This document shows positions 1 to 7,682 of a stretch of 64,000 nucleotides of DNA, piece after piece (the first letter of the stretch is position 1; every line of letters begins with the position of its first letter). A model generated the notes under the pieces. That model did not search any database. It was not told the DNA's origin and saw only the letters and a program-made list of their open reading frames with translations. The DNA is from Marinifilum_A sediminis (lineage in GTDB: Bacteria; Bacteroidota; Bacteroidia; Bacteroidales; Marinifilaceae): positions 186,001-250,000 of the forward strand of contig CANMCX010000002.1 in NCBI GenBank assembly GCA_947496465.1, read 5' to 3'. Position numbers and translations under genes: made by a program.

Positions 1-708
1 TTCTGGAAGTCTTTCCATATACTTATCTTGACTAGGTAACAACATTTCTATAGCAATCATATTCCATAGAAATGCGTATTCCAAATCTCGACTCATCATA
101 CTTTTTCCAGACATTTCAGCAGCACGGATAATTGTATCCTTCCACTTCTTATTCATTTTTTTCTTTGAATCAATTAGTTTTAGAAATTCTAAAAAGAAAA
201 AATCCTTATGAAATTTCAACCATTTCTTTCCAATCCTAAAGGGTAATATTTTACTTTCTTTGGTGGAACACAAACTTGACTTATATTCATTTTTATTAAG
301 AATGAATAGTTCAGTATGAGTATTCAAATCAATCATTCCAAATTGTGAATTTCTTCTTCTATTACAATATCCTAATTGTGAAAAACCTAAAATATGAGTA
401 GCCTTTTCAACTTCCTTACGAATATCATATCTTAACTTTTCATCTTTCGAATCCCCTCGAAATGTACATATTGCATAAGTTTTAGATAATTTGAAATAAT
501 TACTAAGAAATTTGGTTTCATTAATTCGAGAAAGTGGTACAGGAAAACCAAGTCGCTTTCTAACTCTTGGTATTTTTGTTACATCAATAAAAGTAACTCT
601 ACCAATCTTCAATTCCTTTGAAATACTTTTTCCTAACTCCAAACTATAAATTGGAGTAATGAACAACCATTCATCATTCTTTGACTTAACAACAATACTA
701 TTCTTCAA
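1..708 (-). CDS. Apea/HEPN-like protein, C-terminus cut by window edge
   Basis: I translated this frame by hand from 708 down to 1: 236 codons without a stop. The last visible part reads RAAEMSGKSMMSRDLEYAF followed by LWNMIAIEMLL, the pattern of Apea-like HEPN domains (a helix with conserved D/E and an A-x-E-x-LL helix). HEPN proteins are often RNases in abortive-infection or toxin systems. The first in-frame ATG lies far inside the protein. The likely start is the TTG at 708-706, which overlaps the end of the upstream membrane-protein gene by 11 bases. That suggests translational coupling, although a +1 frameshift joining both into one polypeptide is also possible. The HEPN assignment is pattern-based and the protein is incomplete, so I am only moderately sure. 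Confidence 0.55.
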   Translation of the reverse strand, partial: MKNSIVVKSKNDEWLFITPIYSLELGKSISKELKIGRVTFIDVTKIPRVRKRLGFPVPLSRINETKFLSNYFKLSKTYAICTFRGDSKDEKLRYDIRKEVEKATHILGFSQLGYCNRRRNSQFGMIDLNTHTELFILNKNEYKSSLCSTKESKILPFRIGKKWLKFHKDFFFLEFLKLIDSKKKMNKKWKDTIIRAAEMSGKSMMSRDLEYAFLWNMIAIEMLLPSQDKYMERLPE

Positions 709-1660
709 AATCTAAACTTTTAAAATCCATTAAAATGCTATTCTGTAATTTTAATTCAATATTTAACTTTCTTATCTTAACATCATAATAGACCGAATGT
801 TCACTATCTGAAAATTTGGATTCAGATATTTCAACATCTTTCTTTTTAACACCAGAAAAGTCTCGATGACTTTGTTTCAATAAATAAACAATATCCTCAC
901 GAAGACAAGGTAATTTAACATTTTGCTCTACTGGATAACTTTGAAGAATTAAATAACGTTTATAATCTTCTTCAGAAAAAATACCAAGTTTCTTTAGCAA
1001 TACCATTTGATAATTAAAACTTGCCAAATAATAATTTAAACTACCTCTATCATAGTCCAGAATTAATAATTCTCTAACTACTATTAATAATATTATCAAA
1101 TGGGATTTAAATGAATGAAGAGAACTTATAACATTGTACTCATCTTTATTCATAAAAATCTGCTTAGTTTGGTCGAGTCCCAATTCTTTAATAGAAATAT
1201 TAATTACCGAAAACAAATCAATATCTCTAATCAAAACCTTTTGACCATCTGATATTTCACCATATACTTTATCGTTTTCAACAAAATACTTTTTCCTCTT
1301 TCTCTTATCTTGAACTAAATTCCAAAATGGTAATAACTCTAGAGGAGTAATATTATGATTCTTAATTTCCTTCAGTTCCTCACCAACTTTAAACATTTGT
1401 GTTTCAAGAGATTTTATTTTCTCATTCTTTTCATTAACCTGAATCTGGTTTTTAAAAGACAAAACAATCCAAATCAAAGTTGAAACAGTAGCAAGAGTTC
1501 CAACAATTCCACCAAAAAAACCTGCGAAATTAGACCAATCCGAAGAATCTAGTGAAAGTGAACCGTGAAAAATCATGAAATACAAGGAAAGAATACCCCC
1601 AATAAGTAAGAGAAGAAGTAAAATAAATATATTTCCTTTTCTTAAGACAGTTTTATCCAT
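698..1660 (-). CDS. Two-TM membrane protein resembling putative phage abortive infection (AbiC-like) proteins
   Basis: About 320 aa if the ATG at 1660 (MDKTVLRKGN) is the start; the frame is open for 18 more codons upstream, but those lead straight into the neighbouring terminator. Two membrane segments (about residues 9-31 and 45-67) flank a short loop with SSDWSNFAGFFGGIVG. A coiled-coil stretch (NEKNEKIKSLETQMFKVGEE) and a soluble C-terminal domain of about 220 residues follow. This layout (TM, W-x-x-F-x-GG loop, TM, coiled coil) is that of proteins annotated as putative phage abortive infection (putAbiC). The resemblance is architectural and I cannot run a profile. It overlaps the downstream HEPN-like gene, so the two are probably one unit, plausibly anti-phage. 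Confidence 0.5.
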   Translation of the reverse strand: MDKTVLRKGNIFILLLLLLIGGILSLYFMIFHGSLSLDSSDWSNFAGFFGGIVGTLATVSTLIWIVLSFKNQIQVNEKNEKIKSLETQMFKVGEELKEIKNHNITPLELLPFWNLVQDKRKRKKYFVENDKVYGEISDGQKVLIRDIDLFSVINISIKELGLDQTKQIFMNKDEYNVISSLHSFKSHLIILLIVVRELLILDYDRGSLNYYLASFNYQMVLLKKLGIFSEEDYKRYLILQSYPVEQNVKLPCLREDIVYLLKQSHRDFSGVKKKDVEISESKFSDSEHSVYYDVKIRKLNIELKLQNSILMDFKSLDFEE

Positions 1661-1722
1661 AGTATCAGAATTAACATTAGAACATAAAGTTAACAACACC
1701 ATATGAATTAACAATATATCTC

Positions 1723-1758
1723 ATAAAAAAAAGAGTTGCCTTTTAAAAAGTAACTCTT
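1723..1758 (-). terminator. Rho-independent terminator after the HNH gene
   Basis: AAGAGTT (1731-1737) pairs with AACTCTT (1752-1758); the loop contains a further TTTTAAAA. On the minus strand the stem is followed by a T run (complement of the A run at 1724-1732). It ends transcripts from the HNH gene before the AbiC-like gene. Confidence 0.75.
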
Positions 1759-1780
1759 CTTCATATTCCTCTTTTTCAAT

Positions 1781-2476
1781 TTATTCTACATCGCACCATG
1801 TTCTACCTGTTGCGATACCATACAGGCAATTATAGCTTACATTATACTTATCTTGATAGTATGAATAGTTCACTTTAGTATTTTCGTCTAAAGTGCTTAT
1901 ATACTCTTTAAATTCAATAATATTATTATTAGAAATGGTTCGATGAGCATCTTTTATTCTTACCATCGAATAGTTCATATTCTCTTGTCTGCTTCTCACA
2001 TCCAGATTCTCTAAACTATTATTACTTCTATCGTAGTCTAAATGATTAATTTCAAAACCTTCAGGAATTTCACCAACCCATGAAGACCAAACAGCTATTT
2101 GGCAATAAACTTGATGATTCTTACCATCAATTCTTAAATTCCATTTGTAATAATCATTGGCATTCTTGACTGGTTGTAGTTTTCTGCCTGTCTTTGAGTT
2201 AAAACACTCTCCTTTTCTGTTTAAATAATAATTAGTATCACGAAATTGTACTAAAACTTCATCATCTAATTCTTGAGTATCTAAACAGATATAGTTTTTC
2301 TCTAACCAGTTGTAATCATCAAATACACCCAACCTATGAGCAGTATTATAAATATTTGGATATGCTTCTCTAAATTCTTGTAGGTTGTCAAAATGAGCTA
2401 ATAATTCATGAATTAATGCTCTTCTGTTTTCATTTTTTAATTCTTTCTTTTCTGATTTGATTTCATAATTTTTCAT
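1781..2476 (-). CDS. HNH endonuclease, free-standing homing-type
   Basis: 231 aa from the ATG at 2476 (MKNYEIKSEK); ten in-frame codons upstream are probably untranslated. The core (about residues 90-170) has a NUMOD4-like strand region (YYLNRKGECFNSKTGRKL) followed by an HNH_3-type motif, EINHLDYDRSNNSLENL. Its HLDYDRSNN segment supplies the metal-binding His and Asn. The C-terminal 40 residues (YNVSYNCLYGIATGRTWCDV) look like a small DNA-binding helix-turn-helix of the kind that ends phage HNH enzymes. Expected activity is site-specific DNA nicking or cleavage. It is flanked by a terminator downstream and 260 bp of AT-rich DNA upstream, so it is probably monocistronic. HNH identity is firm; role (homing, defence or packaging) is unknown. 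Confidence 0.8.
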   Translation of the reverse strand: MKNYEIKSEKKELKNENRRALIHELLAHFDNLQEFREAYPNIYNTAHRLGVFDDYNWLEKNYICLDTQELDDEVLVQFRDTNYYLNRKGECFNSKTGRKLQPVKNANDYYKWNLRIDGKNHQVYCQIAVWSSWVGEIPEGFEINHLDYDRSNNSLENLDVRSRQENMNYSMVRIKDAHRTISNNNIIEFKEYISTLDENTKVNYSYYQDKYNVSYNCLYGIATGRTWCDVE

Positions 2477-2735
2477 TTTAAATAATGTTCTTTTTTTTAA
2501 GTACACTGAAGTACTTACATTATTATATATTCTTGAAAAAATATGAAAAAGCGTATTTTTTGATATTTTTTATAAAAATTTTTTAATATTTTAATTTATC
2601 ATATTTGGATTGATTAATGATGGTTTAAATTATTAATTCTTTAATCTCTGATGTAAGTTTTTAATATTTTAATTTCCTTTTAGAATAGAAATGTAGATAA
2701 CACGACACTAAATGAATTTATCAAAAAGTAGAATA

Positions 2736-3395
2736 TCAAGCTTTTGGGGTTTGTGAACCAATATGGTTATAAGATTCTTTTTGTTTTGTCCAACTTGAGA
2801 TAAACAATAAAATACCCTTAGTAGTAGCTAACATTATTCTCGCTGAATTAATTTTTTCTTCCATACTAACAAAATCATCATTCTTTTGAATAATTCCTTC
2901 TATTTTTCTACCTCCGCCTTTCCTAACAGATTTACTTGTAACATTATTACTAAAATGTACATATCCACAACCTGCTTTATAAGCATCTTTAACCCATGAA
3001 AAAGTCTTATTTTTTGATAATCTATCACATAAATAATTATCACTCATCTTCTTACCTCTATCATCTTTAAGTTGATTAATTTGCTTACCACCAATTACTT
3101 TAAGAGCAAAATCATCAACATTAAATGATATGATTGTCGATGCGAAAATACGCAATAAAGAATCTATTTGGATTCTAACTAATGGAGCTGCTGATAAAAA
3201 GTTTTTATCTCGCATTAATAAAGTGTAACCCCTTATAGTATTTATACTACGATTTAAGATGGCTGAACAAAATAAATCATAGGAATATAAACCATAAGTT
3301 TCAAGCATTACCTTACTATAATCCTTAATAATGATATCTAATCCTTTATCCAATTTTTTTAATAAATCCTCTAATTCTATTTCTTTATCTTCCAT
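2736..3395 (-). CDS. Helical hypothetical protein, HEPN/DUF5677-like
   Basis: 219 aa, starting MEDKEIELEDLLKKLDKGLD. It appears almost entirely alpha-helical. The segment SINTIRGYTLLMRDKNFLSA, followed by APLVRIQIDSLLR, matches a pattern I associate with HEPN-like or DUF5677-like proteins: R-x(n)-NF-x-AAPLVR-x-x-xDSL. The later GYVHFSNN resembles the R/H-containing end of that domain. I cannot name the family with confidence. It lies between the HNH gene and the repeat-rich origin region, transcribed away from the origin. A role in element maintenance or defence is inference from position. Confidence 0.55.
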   Translation of the reverse strand: MEDKEIELEDLLKKLDKGLDIIIKDYSKVMLETYGLYSYDLFCSAILNRSINTIRGYTLLMRDKNFLSAAPLVRIQIDSLLRIFASTIISFNVDDFALKVIGGKQINQLKDDRGKKMSDNYLCDRLSKNKTFSWVKDAYKAGCGYVHFSNNVTSKSVRKGGGRKIEGIIQKNDDFVSMEEKINSARIMLATTKGILLFISSWTKQKESYNHIGSQTPKA

Positions 3396-3599
3396 AATCT
3401 ATTTTTATTGTAAAGTTATAATTTATTCTACAGATAATAAATTGAATAAAAAGAATATTACATTATCATTATCTGGCATATTTTTAAAAAGTTTTAAATA
3501 AGGATATTTATAACGGTTTTAATAGATTTAGGTTTGAATGTAACTTAATTATTAGATTTGAATAGTTATTAGACTAAATCAAGAATAAACTATGTTAAT

Positions 3600-4060
3600 T
3601 TTAATAGAAAGCTTTCTTCAGGAGTTTTTTGTGTTTGGGTTGCGAAGCACAAACCCATGAACAAAAACGATAATATTCATTTATAATATATTCTACTTTA
3701 AAGCCTTTTTAGACCATTTCACTTTGAATATATCAACTATCATTGTTGAATATATCTTTGCTTAAAGTTTACCTAAACCTTGTTGAATAGAGTTTTGTTT
3801 GTGTTGTGGCGAAGCAAACAAACACAAAAGCAAACAAACGATAATATTTATTTTTAATATAATCTATTTAAAAGCCTTTTAAACCCTTTGTTTATTGAAT
3901 ATAACTTACTATTCATTTATTCTTTATTATTAGCTTAAACCATAGATAATCCTATTCAGGTTTGAGTATAACTTTGTTTGTTTCTTTAATATATTATTCA
4001 ATCCTAATAGAGTTGTTTTGTGTTGGTGTGCAAAGCACAACACCATAAACAAAATACGAT
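3600..4060. repeat. Three imperfect tandem units with GC(G/A)AAGC hairpins
   Basis: Three units each carry a hairpin with apex GCGAAGC (3642-3648), GCGAAGC (3809-3815) or GCAAAGC (4030-4036), spaced 167 and 221 bp. The outer stem differs but stays paired: GGGTT/AACCC in unit 1, GTGTT/AACAC in unit 2, GGTGT/ACACC in unit 3. Units 1 and 3 also share an ACA bulge after the apex. The left arms begin TTTTGTGT-like and the right arms end ACAAAA-like. Units 1 and 2 share about 50 bp downstream, ACGATAATATT to AAAGCCTTTT. No ORF of useful length lies inside. d(GCGAAGC) is known as an unusually stable DNA mini-hairpin. Confidence 0.8.
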
Positions 4061-4074
4061 ATCAACATTAATAA

Positions 4075-4453
4075 ATCTTCTTTTGTGAGACATCATTATT
4101 AAATATTACACCTTAAAATCACAAAACCTTCTTGTCTACCTTTATTCTTTATATAATACCTTATTAGAATTAAGGTAGGCAGTCGTGTTTTGTGATAAAA
4201 TCAATCGTCTTTTGTGATATAAACAAGTAAATATTACAAACAAGGTAGATAATCGTGTTTTGTGACAAACCATATTAAAAAAAACATAAGATATTGACGT
4301 TTTCAATAATGATTATTTAATAGATAGTATAGATTGTTTTGTTAGTTACACACTAAAAGGGGTTTTGATTTATTTCGAACCCCTTTTTTAATGCTTTAAA
4401 TAAACATTTTGATTTTTTTTTCATATAAAAATAAAATAAATCGTGTTTTGTGA
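4075..4453. other. Iteron-like array, candidate replication origin
   Basis: Six sites share a core near TCGTGTTTTGTGA: 4075-4088 (ATCTTCTTTTGTGA), 4119-4142 in inverted orientation, 4172-4195, 4204-4217, 4242-4265 and 4441-4453. The 24-bp versions at 4119-4142, 4172-4195 and 4242-4265 also share an AAGGTAG leader. The array stands directly upstream of the 452-aa gene at 4515, in AT-rich DNA. Clusters of short direct repeats next to an initiator gene are the standard layout of iteron plasmid origins. Binding by the neighbouring protein is inference. Confidence 0.6.
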
Positions 4454-4503
4454 GTTTTGACTAGTTAATATTTAATAGATACTATGTGTAACGAACAAAA
4501 CAA
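4313..4503. repeat. Paired direct and inverted repeats upstream of the candidate initiator
   Basis: TATTTAATAGATAGTAT (4314-4330) recurs as TATTTAATAGATACTAT (4469-4485), 16 of 17 identical. Immediately after each copy lies an inverted pair: TTGTTTTGTTAGTTACAC (4334-4351) and GTGTAACGAACAAAACAA (4486-4503), 17 of 18 paired. The arms enclose a terminator-like hairpin and the last iteron, and the right arm ends 11 bp before the ATG at 4515. This could fold the leader of the gene's transcript or be a protein-binding pair. Confidence 0.6.
4355..4389 (+). terminator. Terminator-like hairpin in the origin region
   Basis: AAAAGGGGTT (4355-4364) pairs perfectly with AACCCCTTTT (4378-4387), with T residues continuing to 4389. 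No ORF precedes it on the plus strand, so it would end a short non-coding transcript starting in the iteron region, or act as an attenuator ahead of the gene at 4515. Confidence 0.6.
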
Positions 4504-4514
4504 AATATTAAAAA

Positions 4515-5873
4515 ATGGAAAAACAAAACAACTACAGACCACTTAATTACAAACCCTCATTAAAATGGGTAAATGATAATATTAAAGATGGAATAAACAA
4601 TGAAGAAGTGAATGGTATCAAAGTGATAATATTTAATAATCCTACATGGTTACCTTATTCGATTTCAAAAATCAGTCTATTAAAAAACATTTATTCAAAA
4701 ATTGATAATACTAAGAAGAAAGACTTATTAATACAACACATTGTAACATTTGCATATTTGAATAAAGGAAGGGAAAAATCAGTATATGGTCACCTAAAAA
4801 AATATTTATCATCTGAATTTGAAGAATGTGATATTTCAGATAAGTTTTTATTATCAAAAATAAAATATGATTATCAATTTGAAAGTACATTAATCAGAAA
4901 AGAACCTATTAATTATATAATTGATAGGGAATCAAAATTTGATATGGAAGATACTAACACACAAAAAACAATACAAACACTAATGACAAAATATAGAACA
5001 ATTAAAACTGACATCAAGCACGATAAGATTATTGAGATTTATAATAATTATAAGAATGAAATATTTAACATGAGTGATTTAAATAAATTTATTGAAATCG
5101 AAACACAAAGTACCATAACATTAAAAAATGACACATTGATTTCTATTTTAAAAAAGAAGAATATTGAATACAAACACAAACAAATAACAATTGGTGAACA
5201 TACTTTAAATTTCACAACTAGAAAGGAATATGAATACATTAAAGATTTAGAAAAGTATTTCAAATCACATAACGATATCACATCAAATGCACTTGGAAAC
5301 AAGCATGAAATAGTAAAAAGATTTTGGAAAAAGAATGAATACATTAAGTCTATTATAACTTCATCATATTCATCAATAAAGCAATCTCAGAAGCAAGAAG
5401 TGAAGAAAGTTGATAAAGTAGTAACAGAAGAAATCAAACCTCTTAAAACGCCTGTAATTAGCCCTGAAGTTAAAGAGAAAATGAAAGAAGTTATTACTGA
5501 AAATACAGAATCTTTTGAGGTAGAGGAAGAAGAAATTATTAACAATTTTATCAATTCAAAAGATAAAGATTTGGATAATGATGAAATAGATGAAGAAGAT
5601 GATTTCATTATAGAATATAAAGCTAAGCTAGAAGCTAAAAAGGCTGAAGAAGCTATAAAAGAAGCTGCTGAAGAAGAAGAAATAAGAAAGAAGTTACATA
5701 TATCGAAAAAAGAAAAAGAAAGCTTTATATGGTCTAGTTTGAATAATGATAACGTACCAAAATCAAATAAGAAAATTATTAAAAAAGAGAAGAAACATGA
5801 AACCGATGTTAATGGTAGAATCATTAGCATGAAAAAAGAAGAACAATATTTAGGTTCTGCTTTAGGATTTTAA
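4515..5873 (+). CDS. Unrecognised 452-aa protein, candidate replication initiator
   Basis: Starts MEKQNNYRPLNYKPSLKWVN. The first 290 residues are lysine-rich and mixed alpha/beta; I recognise no family. A central region (QSTITLKNDTLISILKKKNI) could be part of a DNA-binding fold. From about residue 295 to the end it is highly charged and low in complexity, with a glutamate-rich segment (EVEEEEIINNFINSKDKDLD), a lysine/alanine coiled coil (YKAKLEAKKAEEAIKEAAEE) and a basic tail. It is the first gene downstream of the iteron-like array and hairpin repeats, which is why I propose an initiator role; nothing in the sequence proves it. A structural or partition function is the alternative. Confidence 0.4.
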   Translation: MEKQNNYRPLNYKPSLKWVNDNIKDGINNEEVNGIKVIIFNNPTWLPYSISKISLLKNIYSKIDNTKKKDLLIQHIVTFAYLNKGREKSVYGHLKKYLSSEFEECDISDKFLLSKIKYDYQFESTLIRKEPINYIIDRESKFDMEDTNTQKTIQTLMTKYRTIKTDIKHDKIIEIYNNYKNEIFNMSDLNKFIEIETQSTITLKNDTLISILKKKNIEYKHKQITIGEHTLNFTTRKEYEYIKDLEKYFKSHNDITSNALGNKHEIVKRFWKKNEYIKSIITSSYSSIKQSQKQEVKKVDKVVTEEIKPLKTPVISPEVKEKMKEVITENTESFEVEEEEIINNFINSKDKDLDNDEIDEEDDFIIEYKAKLEAKKAEEAIKEAAEEEEIRKKLHISKKEKESFIWSSLNNDNVPKSNKKIIKKEKKHETDVNGRIISMKKEEQYLGSALGF

Positions 5874-5892
5874 AAAAAACAATCCAACATAT

Positions 5893-6003
5893 ATGAAACC
5901 ACTAAAAATTAAATTATTCCCAAGAGGTCAAAATCCTAGAGAAAAATCTAAAAAATTTAACAAATGGTTCTTGGAGAAATACAAAAACCTAATCAACCTT
6001 TAA
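5893..6003 (+). CDS. 36-aa basic peptide
   Basis: Starts MKPLKIKLFPRGQNPREKSK and ends with WFLEKYKNLINL. The ATG at 5893 lies 20 bp after the stop of the 452-aa gene, and the stop codon lies at the foot of a strong terminator, so it is the last cistron of that unit. Eleven of 36 residues are Lys or Arg, with aromatic residues in a helix-like C-terminus. Function unknown. Its size and composition resemble the 41-aa ORF at 7529, which also ends at a terminator. Confidence 0.45.
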   Translation: MKPLKIKLFPRGQNPREKSKKFNKWFLEKYKNLINL

Positions 6004-6030
6004 GCTAGTCTACCCGACTAGCTTTTTTTT
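6002..6030 (+). terminator. Rho-independent terminator after the 452-aa/36-aa unit
   Basis: AAGCTAGTC (6002-6010) pairs perfectly with GACTAGCTT (6016-6024) across a 5-base loop, followed by T residues to 6030. Confidence 0.85.
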
Positions 6031-6191
6031 ATAAAAAATTGAAAATAATTACCCAAAAACACCTTTTTGAATATCAATCAGAAATATATAATAAAAACAA
6101 GATTATTAGAATGATAACACTTATTGAAGCAGAAGATTTATTTGATAAAAAGAAGAATTGATTAAAATATTAAAAAATAACGAAGAAATAA

Positions 6192-6710
6192 ATGAGTAAA
6201 AAGTACACTTACAATGAACTACATGGAATGGCTGAATTCCTTCAGCAAAAAATGACAAATTTTAAAGGCATAATCTGGAATCATCACCTACAGAAAAACA
6301 TGGATAAGATTGAATGCCTGATGAAGCAGGTGCAGAAATCTATTGATAAGGTAAGACCTGAAAATTTTGAATCTGTTAATGAGAAAGTAGATGAATATAA
6401 TCAAAAGATAGAAGAAGGAATTCCAATTGAATCATTAACAGAATACAAAACTGATATCGAAGTTTTTATGATTTTTAATAATGAAGTTGAAGAATTGTTG
6501 AATGAAGAAGTTGTCTTTGAATTTCACAAAACTAAAAAAGAGAAGCTACCAAAGAATTTTGAAGAAGAACTTGATTATCAACAAACATTGATGATTAAAG
6601 AACTGATTTACAAAGAAGATTTTCCAGAATTATTTGAAGATGATGAAGAAAAAGAAGGTGAAGAAGTAATAGCAGATGCTGTTAAAGATTGGGAAAAGGA
6701 TGCTAAATAG
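6192..6710 (+). CDS. Acidic helical phage-like hypothetical protein
   Basis: 172 aa, starting MSKKYTYNELHGMAEFLQQK. It is predicted helical, rich in Glu, with an acidic C-terminal tail (EDDEEKEGEEVIADAVKDWE). The middle part (FNNEVEELLNEEVVFEFHKT) recalls small phage proteins of the DUF1617 type, with a conserved LL-x-E-x-V-x-F element, but the similarity is weak and I would not name it. It is the first gene after the 6002-6030 terminator and lies 36 bp upstream of the methyltransferase, so the two probably share a transcript. Confidence 0.5.
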   Translation: MSKKYTYNELHGMAEFLQQKMTNFKGIIWNHHLQKNMDKIECLMKQVQKSIDKVRPENFESVNEKVDEYNQKIEEGIPIESLTEYKTDIEVFMIFNNEVEELLNEEVVFEFHKTKKEKLPKNFEEELDYQQTLMIKELIYKEDFPELFEDDEEKEGEEVIADAVKDWEKDAK

Positions 6711-6746
6711 TATCCTTTTTTCACATAAAAAAGAATCAATTATGAA

Positions 6747-7520
6747 TTGGCAAAACTCACTAAAACACAGATAAAACAACATGAAGAAGCATGTAAAATA
6801 TTAGAAAAAGAATCATTAACATTCGATGATAAATTGTTTGTTCTTGCTAACTGGAATGAAGGCGCAAATAATAACAATGCCCAGGCAGGTGCATTTTTTA
6901 CCCCTTACCTATTGGCAAGAGATTTTAAGTTAGAAATATACGAACAGAATAATAAAATTATTGACCTGTGTAGCGGAATTGGTGCATTATCACTCCCTCA
7001 CTATTCATTCTGTGAAATGATGGGTTATGAAATAGATATTACGTGCGTAGAACTCAATCACAGCTACCTAGAAGTAGGTAAGAAGATATTACCAAAGGCT
7101 AAATGGGTACAAGGGAGTGCGCTTGACTTAGGCATGTTAAAAGGGCTTGGTCACTTTAATCAGTGCATAAGTAACCCACCATTTGGGAAAATCAAAACTG
7201 ATGATAACAAGAATTTAAAATATAAAGGCAGTGAATTTGAGCTTAAAATAATGGAAATAGGCTCTTATATTGCTGACTACGGTACTTTCTTAGTACCTCA
7301 AAATAGTACTCCATTTCGTTATTCTGGAAGACCATATTTTGAAGACTTGCGTTATGAAGATGATGGTGATAGATTACCTAATAAAGTGAAGAAATTTATT
7401 AAAGAAACAGGACTAAATCCAGATTTCAATGTTGGTATAGACACTTCTATTTATTTGAAGGATTGGAAAGGTGTATCACCGCTCTGTGAAGTGGTAAATT
7501 TTAAATATTCTAAAACTTAA
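6747..7520 (+). CDS. N6-adenine DNA methyltransferase
   Basis: 257 aa beginning at a TTG (6747); the ATG five bases upstream is out of frame and soon stops. An amino-terminal helical part precedes the phage/plasmid-like GAFFTPYLLA segment. The SAM-binding motif I is IIDLCSGIGALS (Asp73 onward), the acidic motif II is in ITCVELNHSYLE, and the catalytic motif IV is NPPFGK (Asn143). The order I then IV, with NPPF, places it among gamma-type or N6A_MTase-like enzymes that methylate adenine. No restriction endonuclease gene is adjacent, so it is an orphan methyltransferase, as is common on mobile elements. At 257 aa it lacks an obvious separate target-recognition domain. Confidence 0.82.
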   Translation: MAKLTKTQIKQHEEACKILEKESLTFDDKLFVLANWNEGANNNNAQAGAFFTPYLLARDFKLEIYEQNNKIIDLCSGIGALSLPHYSFCEMMGYEIDITCVELNHSYLEVGKKILPKAKWVQGSALDLGMLKGLGHFNQCISNPPFGKIKTDDNKNLKYKGSEFELKIMEIGSYIADYGTFLVPQNSTPFRYSGRPYFEDLRYEDDGDRLPNKVKKFIKETGLNPDFNVGIDTSIYLKDWKGVSPLCEVVNFKYSKT

Positions 7521-7528
7521 TAATTAGT

Positions 7529-7654
7529 GTGGAATTAGAGAAGAAAAGAATCAGATTAAAAAAACTCGCTTTCTATTTTCCCGAATGGTTTAGGAAGAAA
7601 AAGTTACTTCAATATTTTAAGTCAAAAAGGGATGAAAAAGAGTCTATAAATTAA
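7529..7654 (+). CDS. 41-aa basic peptide
   Basis: Reads VELEKKRIRLKKLAFYFPEW and continues to a stop at 7652-7654. It begins at a GTG 8 bp after the methyltransferase stop and ends inside the upstream arm of a terminator, the same arrangement as the 36-aa ORF at 5893. Very basic, with an aromatic cluster (FYFPEWF). Function unknown; the start codon is weak, so reality as a gene is uncertain. Confidence 0.35.
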   Translation: MELEKKRIRLKKLAFYFPEWFRKKKLLQYFKSKRDEKESIN

Positions 7655-7672
7655 TTCTAGACTCTTTTTTTA
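7637..7672 (+). terminator. Rho-independent terminator, methyltransferase unit
   Basis: AAAGAGTCTA (7637-7646) pairs perfectly with TAGACTCTTT (7658-7667), followed by T residues to 7671. The A-rich left flank means it may also stop the convergent integrase transcript. Confidence 0.82.
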
Positions 7673-7682
7673 TAGTAATAAA

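Noticed and set aside
698..708. Sequencing error or programmed frameshift joining the AbiC-like and HEPN-like frames
   Set aside because: No slippery heptamer is evident at the overlap, and a TTG start with coupling explains it. Not excluded; mentioned in the finding.
5048..5830. Minus-strand ORFs of 98 and 147 aa opposite the 452-aa gene
   Set aside because: Ser/Phe/Leu-rich reverse complements of a Lys/Glu-rich coding sequence; typical antisense artefacts.
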